Assembly: GCA_030653545.1 (NCBI GenBank)
Contig: JAURZE010000007.1
Coordinates: 1-64,000, forward strand
Length of the DNA: 64,000 nt
Reading direction: 5' to 3'
DNA from: Nitrospira sp.
GTDB taxonomy: Bacteria > Nitrospirota > Nitrospiria > Nitrospirales > Nitrospiraceae
Shown here: piece by piece, positions 58,072-64,000 of the stretch
Layout of the letters: every line of letters begins with the position of its first letter
Numbering within the stretch: position 1 is the stretch's first letter
Notes under the pieces: generated by a model
What the model was told of the DNA's origin: nothing
What the model saw: the letters and a program-made list of their open reading frames with translations, nothing else
Databases searched by the model: none
Translations under genes and position numbers: made by a program

Positions 58072-59874
58072 TCAGTGCGTATCCATAATCGCTCTCAGCT
58101 CACTCCCGCTAATGACTTCCCGTTCCAGCAGGACCCGCGCGCCTTCGGTCAAGGCGGCTTTGCGTTGTTCGAGTAGCCGCTTCACCCGCTCATACTGTTC
58201 GTCGATGATCCGCCGCACTTCACAATCGATTTCCCGGGCCGTCTCCTCGGAATAATCCCCTTTTTCCGACGCCACCGGAATCTGGACGAACTGCGGCTGC
58301 CGTTCCCGTTCCAGCGTAATAGTACCCAGCTTCTCGCTCATTCCGTAGGCCTTCACCATGCTCTTGGCAATGTCCGTCGTTTTAACCAGATCGTTCTGCG
58401 CGCCGGTGGAGGCCTCGCCGAAGATCATTTCCTCGGCAATGCGTCCCCCTAGGAGCACCGCAATCTTGTTCTCCAGCTCGGACTTCGTCATCAGAAACCG
58501 GTCCTCGGTGGGCAATTGCAGTGTGTAGCCAAGCGCCGCCACGCCGCGAGGAATGATCGAGATTTTCTGTACCTGATCCGAGCCCGGCAACGAGATCGCC
58601 ACCAGCGCGTGACCGGTCTCATGATAGGCCACCCGTTCTTTCTCCATCTTATTGAGGACCCGATTCTTCTTTTCCAACCCAGCAATCACCCGTTCCACCG
58701 CTTCCTGCAATTCCGAGATCCCCACCAGGTCTTTGCCGCGCCGCACCGCCAGCAACGCCGCCTCATTGATGATATTGGCCAGATCGGCGCCGGAAAATCC
58801 GGGCGTCATTGCCGCGATGTTCTCGAGATCCGCATCAGGACCCAGCGGCACGTGCTTGGCATGGACTCGAAGGATAGCGAGGCGCCCGATCTTGTCCGGA
58901 CGGTCCACCACGACGTGGCGATCGAACCGGCCTGCGCGCAAGAGCGCCGGATCGAGAATTTCCGGACGGTTGGTCGCTGCCATCAAGATGACACCGATGC
59001 GGGGATCGAACCCGTCCATCTCAACCAGCAATTGATTGAGCGTCTGCTCACGTTCTTCATGGGCCATCGGTCCCATGCCCCGCGCTTTCCCCAGTGCATC
59101 CAGTTCATCGATGAAGATAATGCATGGCGCCTTCAGCTTCGCCTGTTCGAAGAGATCGCGCACGCGCGCCGCGCCCACCCCCACAAACATTTCCACAAAC
59201 TCCGACCCGCTGATGCTGAAGAACGTCACCCCGGCCTCTCCCGCGACGGCGCGCGCCAGCAACGTTTTACCGGTCCCAGGCGGGCCGACCAATAAGATGC
59301 CTTTGGGGATCTTGCCCCCCAGCCGGGTGAACTTCTCCGGCGTCTTGAGAAACTCGATCACCTCGCGGAGTTCCTCCTTCGCTTCGTCCACTCCGGCGAC
59401 ATCGGCAAAAGTGATCTTGATATCGGTCTCGGCGTAAATCTTCGCCTTGGACTGGCCGACCTGCATAAAGCCACCCTGGGCCTGCCCCAGCCGGCGAATG
59501 AAGAAATACCAGATGGCCCCGAAGATGGCGACCGGCAGAACCCACGACATCACATCGCGCCAGAAGGTCGTCTCGATCACCCCGACGAACTTCACGCCGT
59601 GCTGATTTAACTCCCGGACGAGATCCTGATCTTCCACCCGAATGGTCGAAAACAGCTTCGGCTCTTTAGCCTCGCCCTCCGGCTTGAGCGTCCCCGTCAA
59701 GGTGTGGCTGCCGACCGCCACCTCGGCGACTTTGCCGGCCATCACAAGCTGCCTGAATTCGCTATAGGGCAGCTCTTCAATCTTCTGGAGGACATGAATC
59801 AAGTCGTGCACGAGAATCACCGCCCAGATGGCGAGAAAGACGTACCAGATGGAAAACGAGATTTTCTTATTCAT
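58072..59874 (-). CDS. ftsH: ATP-dependent zinc metalloprotease FtsH
   Basis: A 600-residue membrane protease. Two N-terminal helices frame a small periplasmic domain, then the AAA+ domain has Walker A GPPGTGKT (197-204), and a SRH segment [20 protein letters not shown]. The zinc site is H418-E-T-G-H422. FtsH degrades membrane and short-lived cytosolic proteins. The start at 59874 overlaps the phosphoketolase stop by ATGA. Such a placement in a metabolic operon is unusual. Confidence 0.93.
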   Translation of the reverse strand: MNKKISFSIWYVFLAIWAVILVHDLIHVLQKIEELPYSEFRQLVMAGKVAEVAVGSHTLTGTLKPEGEAKEPKLFSTIRVEDQDLVRELNQHGVKFVGVIETTFWRDVMSWVLPVAIFGAIWYFFIRRLGQAQGGFMQVGQSKAKIYAETDIKITFADVAGVDEAKEELREVIEFLKTPEKFTRLGGKIPKGILLVGPPGTGKTLLARAVAGEAGVTFFSISGSEFVEMFVGVGAARVRDLFEQAKLKAPCIIFIDELDALGKARGMGPMAHEEREQTLNQLLVEMDGFDPRIGVILMAATNRPEILDPALLRAGRFDRHVVVDRPDKIGRLAILRVHAKHVPLGPDADLENIAAMTPGFSGADLANIINEAALLAVRRGKDLVGISELQEAVERVIAGLEKKNRVLNKMEKERVAYHETGHALVAISLPGSDQVQKISIIPRGVAALGYTLQLPTEDRFLMTKSELENKIAVLLGGRIAEEMIFGEASTGAQNDLVKTTDIAKSMVKAYGMSEKLGTITLERERQPQFVQIPVASEKGDYSEETAREIDCEVRRIIDEQYERVKRLLEQRKAALTEGARVLLEREVISGSELRAIMDTH

Positions 59875-62249
59875 CGCCGGCCTCCTGGCCATGTCCAATT
59901 GCGAATCTCCGGCAGGTCTTCGCCATGCTCAGTGATGTATTGCTTATGTTCGATCAATTTGTCACGCATCGCCTGCCTCACATAATCGGCGCGCGACCCG
60001 TGCAACGGCACCCGGTCGATGACGTCCCCGACCAGATGAAAGCGGTCCAGGTCGTTCATCACCACCATGTCGAACGGGGTACTCGTCGTGCCTTCTTCCT
60101 TGTAGCCCCGCACATGCAGATTCCCATGATTGGTTCGCCGATACGTGAGCCGATGGATCAACCAGGGATAGCCGTGAAACGCGAAGATGATCGGCTTGTC
60201 CACGGTGAAGAGCGCATCGAACTCCTTGTCGCTCAGTCCATTGGGGTGCTCCCTGGTCGGTTGCAGTTTCATGAGATCCACCACGTTGACGACCCTCACC
60301 CTCAATTCCGGCAGGTGCTCGTGCAGCAAGGCGACCGCCGCCAGCGTTTCCATCGTCGGCACATCCCCGCAACAGGCCATGACCACGTCGGGCTCGCTCT
60401 CCCGGTCGTTGCTCGCCCAATCCCAGATTCCGATGCCGGCCGTGCAATGTTTGAGCGCGGCGTCCATGTCGAGCCACTGCGGCGCGGACTGCTTGCCGGC
60501 AACGATCACATTCACATGGTTGCGGCTGCGCAGGCAATGGTCCGTGACGGACAACAAGGTATTGGCATCGGGCGGAAGAAAGACCCGGATCACCTCGGCC
60601 TTCTTATTGACGACGTGATCGATGAAGCCGGGATCCTGATGGCTGAACCCGTTATGGTCCTGCCGCCAGACGTGGGACGACAGCAGATAATTGAGCGACG
60701 CGATCGGCCGCCGCCAGGGGATGTGGCGGCACACCTTCAACCACTTGGCATGTTGGTTGAACATCGAGTCGATAATATGGATGAACGCTTCATAGCAGGA
60801 GAAGAATCCATGCCGGCCGGTGAGAAGATACCCCTCCAGCCACCCTTGGCACTGGTGCTCGCTGAGCATTTCCATCACCCGACCGTCCGGTGCCAGGTGA
60901 TCGTCGTATGGATAGCGATCCGCCATCCAGGCGCGATTGGTCACCTCCAGGACATCCTGCCAGCGATTCGAGTTGTTCTCATCCGGGCTGAAGAGGCGAA
61001 AGTTGCGGCTGTCCATATTGAGCTTCATCGTGTCACGCAAAAACTGTCCCATGAGGCGGGTAGACTCCGCCTCGACCCCGCCCGGCTTGGTCACCCTGAC
61101 GGCGTACGTGCGGAAATCCGGCAGGCGCAAATCCTTGAGGAGGAGCCCGCCGTTGGTCTGGGGATTGGCGCTCATGCGGCGCGACTTCTTCGGTGCAAGC
61201 TCGGCCAGTTCAGGCTTGAGTCGTCCGGCCTTGTCGAACAATTCCCTCGGCTTGTAGCTCTTCATCCACTTTTCGAGGATGGTGATGTGCCCGGGCTTAT
61301 CCATTTCGCCCATGGGCACCTGGTGAGAACGCCAGTAATCCTCCGCTCGCTTGCCGTCGATCGACTTGGGACAAGTCCAGCCTTTCGGCGAGCGCAGAAC
61401 GATCATCGGCCATCGCGGACGGCCCATGAATCCTTTCGTGCGGGCTGCGCGTTGAATCTTCTTGATCTCCGCAACGACGGTGTCCAACGTGGCCGCCATG
61501 AGTTGATGCATCGTGCGGGGATCGCGCCCTTCGACGAAATACGGCTTGTAGCCGTAGCCGCGAAACAGTTGATCCAGTTCCTCATGACTGATACGGGCCA
61601 GGACGGTGGGATTCGCGATCTTGTACCCGTTCAAGTGGAGAATGGGCAGTACCGCACCGTCAGTGACGGGATTCAGAAATTTATTGGAATGCCAGCTCGT
61701 CGCGAGCGGACCGGTTTCCGCTTCGCCGTCGCCGACCACGCAGGCCACGATCAGATCGGGATTGTCGAAGGCGGCCCCATAGGCATGCGACAAGGAATAC
61801 CCTAACTCGCCGCCTTCATGGATGGAGCCCGGTGTTTCCGGAGCCACGTGACTCGGAATACCGCCGGGAAACGAAAACTGCTTAAAGAGCCGCTTCATCC
61901 CCGCTTCGTCCTGCGAGATGTTCGGATAGACCTCGCTGTAGGTGCCTTCGAGATACGCATTCGCTACAAGCCCCGGACCGCCGTGCCCCGGACCGGTGAT
62001 ATTGATCATGTCCAGGTCGTGCTGCGTGATCACCCGGTTCAGATGCATATAGATGAAGTTGAGTCCCGGCGTGGTTCCCCAGTGCCCCAGCAACCGCGGC
62101 TTGATATGGGCTCGTCTCAGCGGCTTCTTCAGAAGCGGGTTATCGTAGAGATAGATCTGGCCGACGGAGAGGTAGTTCGCCGCCCGCCAATAGGCGTCCA
62201 TCTTCTTGAGCAGGTCCGGTGTGAGCGGTTTCTTCTTTGTCAGCGGCAT
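59871..62249 (-). CDS. xfp: Phosphoketolase (xylulose-5-P/fructose-6-P)
   Basis: A 792-residue TPP enzyme that splits xylulose-5-phosphate (or fructose-6-phosphate) to acetyl phosphate and glyceraldehyde-3-phosphate (or erythrose-4-phosphate). It shows [12 protein letters not shown] near 53-64, [19 protein letters not shown] near 84-102, and the TPP motif GDGEAETG (173-180). The length matches the family. It directly follows ackA, 16 bp away. With AckA it makes ATP without an electron acceptor. Confidence 0.95.
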   Translation of the reverse strand: MPLTKKKPLTPDLLKKMDAYWRAANYLSVGQIYLYDNPLLKKPLRRAHIKPRLLGHWGTTPGLNFIYMHLNRVITQHDLDMINITGPGHGGPGLVANAYLEGTYSEVYPNISQDEAGMKRLFKQFSFPGGIPSHVAPETPGSIHEGGELGYSLSHAYGAAFDNPDLIVACVVGDGEAETGPLATSWHSNKFLNPVTDGAVLPILHLNGYKIANPTVLARISHEELDQLFRGYGYKPYFVEGRDPRTMHQLMAATLDTVVAEIKKIQRAARTKGFMGRPRWPMIVLRSPKGWTCPKSIDGKRAEDYWRSHQVPMGEMDKPGHITILEKWMKSYKPRELFDKAGRLKPELAELAPKKSRRMSANPQTNGGLLLKDLRLPDFRTYAVRVTKPGGVEAESTRLMGQFLRDTMKLNMDSRNFRLFSPDENNSNRWQDVLEVTNRAWMADRYPYDDHLAPDGRVMEMLSEHQCQGWLEGYLLTGRHGFFSCYEAFIHIIDSMFNQHAKWLKVCRHIPWRRPIASLNYLLSSHVWRQDHNGFSHQDPGFIDHVVNKKAEVIRVFLPPDANTLLSVTDHCLRSRNHVNVIVAGKQSAPQWLDMDAALKHCTAGIGIWDWASNDRESEPDVVMACCGDVPTMETLAAVALLHEHLPELRVRVVNVVDLMKLQPTREHPNGLSDKEFDALFTVDKPIIFAFHGYPWLIHRLTYRRTNHGNLHVRGYKEEGTTSTPFDMVVMNDLDRFHLVGDVIDRVPLHGSRADYVRQAMRDKLIEHKQYITEHGEDLPEIRNWTWPGGRR

Positions 62250-62265
62250 CGTCTTCTCAACGCTC

Positions 62266-63471
62266 CTATTTTGTCTTAGCCAGTACAGAACGCACGGATT
62301 GCGCAATTTCACGCTCTTCGTCCGTATGGATGACGCGAACGGTCACCCGGCCACCCTCTGTCGAAATCACGGCGTCATTCATCTCGTTGAGCCGATCATC
62401 AATCGTGATGCCGAGAAACCCCAAGCCCTCGCAGACCCTGGCGCGGATGACCGGCGAGTGCTCGCCGATTCCGGCACTGAACACCAGGGTATCCACCCCG
62501 CCTAACGCGGCGGCCAACGCGCCGATGGCTTTCTTCGCTTGATAACAAAACAGCGCGACCGCTTCGGCCGCCCGCGGGTCTTGCTCCTCCAGGGCGAGCA
62601 AATCGCGTATATCAGCACTGCTCTCCGACAGGCCGAGCAGGCCGGACTCTGAATTGACCATCTTGTGGAACTGCTCCACGGTCAGGCCTTCCGTTCGCGT
62701 GAGATAGGAAATCAATCCCGGATCGAGATCGCCCGAGCGCCGGCTCATGGGCAGACCCGATGCCGGCGTGAACCCCATGGTCGTTTCAATACTCTTCCCG
62801 CCCGTCACCGCCGCCAGGCTGGCCCCGTTTCCCAAATGCGCGAGAATGACCCGCCCCTCAGCCTCCCCCTGCTTGCCGATTCCGGCCAACTCCTTCATCA
62901 GAAATGCATAGGACAAGCCGTGAAATCCGTACCGTTGGATGCCCATCTTGTCATATTTTCTGGGGATCGCCAGCAGGCGAGCCACGCGCGGCATGTCGCG
63001 ATGAAAGGCCGTGTCGAAACAGGCGATGTGAGGCACCCCTGGATAACGCCGGCTGAACACTTCCACAAGGCCGATCTCTGCCGGCATGTGTTCCGGATCA
63101 TAGGGGCTGATTCGCTGCAATTCAGCCATCACTGCCGGAGTTACCGGTTCAGGCCGGCTGTATTTCATACCGCCATGGACAATGCGATGCCCCACGGCCA
63201 CCAGAGCGGCGGGACCGACTCGTTGTTCAATCAAATCCAGCAGCGGCCCGACACAGGCCGCATGATCGTCTCCCTGAATCGCGACTTGCTCTGTCCGGCG
63301 GCTCATGACATCCGTCATCGACAACCGGGTGCCGAGCAACCCGATGCGTTCGACCTGGCCTTCCATGAGACGACGCAGCTGCGGCTTGGCCTCAAACAGC
63401 GCAAACTTGATACTGGACGAACCGGCATTGATCGCCAGGATGCCGGGACCTGGATGAGGCAATGCCGACAT
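62266..63471 (-). CDS. ackA: Acetate kinase
   Basis: A 401-residue kinase making ATP + acetate from acetyl phosphate. Motifs: N15-A-G-S-S-S20 near the N-terminus, VGHRIVHGG near 100, and GNGASLAAV near 205. The start at 63471 (RBS gaggagag) overlaps the stop of the upstream HAD gene by one base (TAATG). It is the natural partner of the phosphoketolase downstream. The reverse reaction may allow acetate use. Confidence 0.95.
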   Translation of the reverse strand: MSALPHPGPGILAINAGSSSIKFALFEAKPQLRRLMEGQVERIGLLGTRLSMTDVMSRRTEQVAIQGDDHAACVGPLLDLIEQRVGPAALVAVGHRIVHGGMKYSRPEPVTPAVMAELQRISPYDPEHMPAEIGLVEVFSRRYPGVPHIACFDTAFHRDMPRVARLLAIPRKYDKMGIQRYGFHGLSYAFLMKELAGIGKQGEAEGRVILAHLGNGASLAAVTGGKSIETTMGFTPASGLPMSRRSGDLDPGLISYLTRTEGLTVEQFHKMVNSESGLLGLSESSADIRDLLALEEQDPRAAEAVALFCYQAKKAIGALAAALGGVDTLVFSAGIGEHSPVIRARVCEGLGFLGITIDDRLNEMNDAVISTEGGRVTVRVIHTDEEREIAQSVRSVLAKTK

Positions 63472-64000
63472 TAGGCTCTCCTCTGAAGTGAGGCAGGCAA
63501 AGCCGAACAATCATGATCCAGCAAGTCTCCGATGCGCTCGACCGTCGCGTCCGGCGACGGATACCGGCCAGGCAGCTGCTGATCCAACGCATAGTGCCCC
63601 TGACGAGGAAGCACCGTCGTCACACGTGATCCCCAGATTTTTTTCACCGCGGCAAGAATGCGCAGCTTGTCGTCGATCAGCACATACTGCTGAGCCGGAT
63701 ACCGGTTCGCCACATCCTGTAACTCCTGTTCCTTGTGCACATAGATCAACACATTCCCACCGACGGCCTCAAACAACCCCGACCGCTCGACCTTTCTCGG
63801 CTGAAACACCACATCACCATCGGAAAGGATGACGACCTTGCCCCACCGCTTGGCATGTTCCACGACGGCGAGCGCCTTCGGGTACAACCGATCGGCAAAC
63901 GGGTAATGAATCAGAAAGCGTGAGACCGTTAACAGATGGGGGTCGTGGGGATACTCGATGCGGTATTGTTGCAGAGCACCCAGATAGTCTGCATAGCCCA
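63471..64000 (-). CDS. HAD-superfamily hydrolase, C-terminal part
   Basis: The frame is open to the window edge, and its start is outside. The visible part has the pattern VVILSDGDVVFQPRKVERSG (HAD motif II-like Ser/Asp), a Lys near KVERSGLFEAVGG, and VLIDDKLRILAAVKKIWG, which supplies the DD of motif IV. It is a phosphatase-like protein of unknown substrate. A one-base overlap with ackA couples it to the phosphoketolase operon. Partial: no N-terminal nucleophile Asp can be seen. Confidence 0.8.
   Translation of the reverse strand, partial: GYADYLGALQQYRIEYPHDPHLLTVSRFLIHYPFADRLYPKALAVVEHAKRWGKVVILSDGDVVFQPRKVERSGLFEAVGGNVLIYVHKEQELQDVANRYPAQQYVLIDDKLRILAAVKKIWGSRVTTVLPRQGHYALDQQLPGRYPSPDATVERIGDLLDHDCSALPASLQRRA

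Noticed and set aside
59925-61805. Very long plus-strand frame opposite the phosphoketolase gene (626 codons)
   Set aside because: It is antisense to an unmistakable phosphoketolase, and its composition (Arg/His/Pro-rich) is that of a shadow frame in GC-rich DNA.
1-64000. CRISPR arrays, rRNA or complete insertion sequences
   Set aside because: No regularly spaced repeats, no rRNA conserved blocks and only one IS end were seen.

Overview
The window looks like chromosomal DNA of a Nitrospirota bacterium, most likely Nitrospira. This is inferred from gene content: a GC-rich genome with many small periplasmic c-type cytochromes, a sulfite-oxidase-like molybdoenzyme, phosphoketolase plus acetate kinase, and PPK2. 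No rRNA or nitrite oxidoreductase gene is present to prove it. I saw no tRNA, rRNA or CRISPR array.

Layout. 0-8.5 kb: the right end of an IS3-type element, two lipoproteins, membrane proteins, a type II NADH dehydrogenase, a RelE/Xre toxin-antitoxin pair, and a lipase preceded by a duplicated 75-bp block. 8.5-16.6 kb: a DUF4396 membrane protein with a Cys-tailed ECF sigma factor, an O-methyltransferase, a flavin reductase, glucose-6-phosphate dehydrogenase, a Tat-type aldo/keto reductase and a quinone reductase. 16.8-24 kb: a two-gene SufC/SufB-type Fe-S assembly unit, dodecin, an MlaC-like protein, malic enzyme, and two NTF2-like paralogues about 6 kb apart. 24.1-31.6 kb (+): a stress and low-oxygen type gene train (phosphoribosyltransferase, BCAM0308 family, Usp, cytochrome c, glutaredoxin-membrane fusion, ADP-forming acyl-CoA synthetase). 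31.7-34.7 kb (-): an addiction module with a broken toxin, then four cytochromes and a hemerythrin. 35.0-40.0 kb (-): a complete ars operon, arsR-arsM-acr3-arsC-arsD-arsA, with palindromic operators. 40.1-42.5 kb: a patch of gene remnants around a DksA-like and a YtxH gene.

42.5-54.2 kb (-) is the most unusual part. Eight c-type cytochromes with 13 CxxCH sites are interleaved with a Tat-exported sulfite-oxidase-like molybdoenzyme, a thiosulfate-dehydrogenase-like cytochrome, two OsmC proteins, two DsrE-type proteins, a DUF2892 membrane protein, PPK2 and a CBS protein. Several genes overlap by ATGA. I read it as a periplasmic electron-transfer locus, probably for reduced sulfur compounds. 54.2-58.0 kb is an Mla-type lipid transport operon (STAS-MlaE, MlaF, MlaD, PqiC-like). 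58.1-64.0 kb is a tightly coupled operon, HAD hydrolase - ackA - phosphoketolase - ftsH, whose first two enzymes after the HAD protein would make acetyl phosphate and then ATP.

Many genes share one theme: surviving electron-acceptor limitation and metal or oxidative stress. Function was assigned by reading motifs only; no database search was possible.
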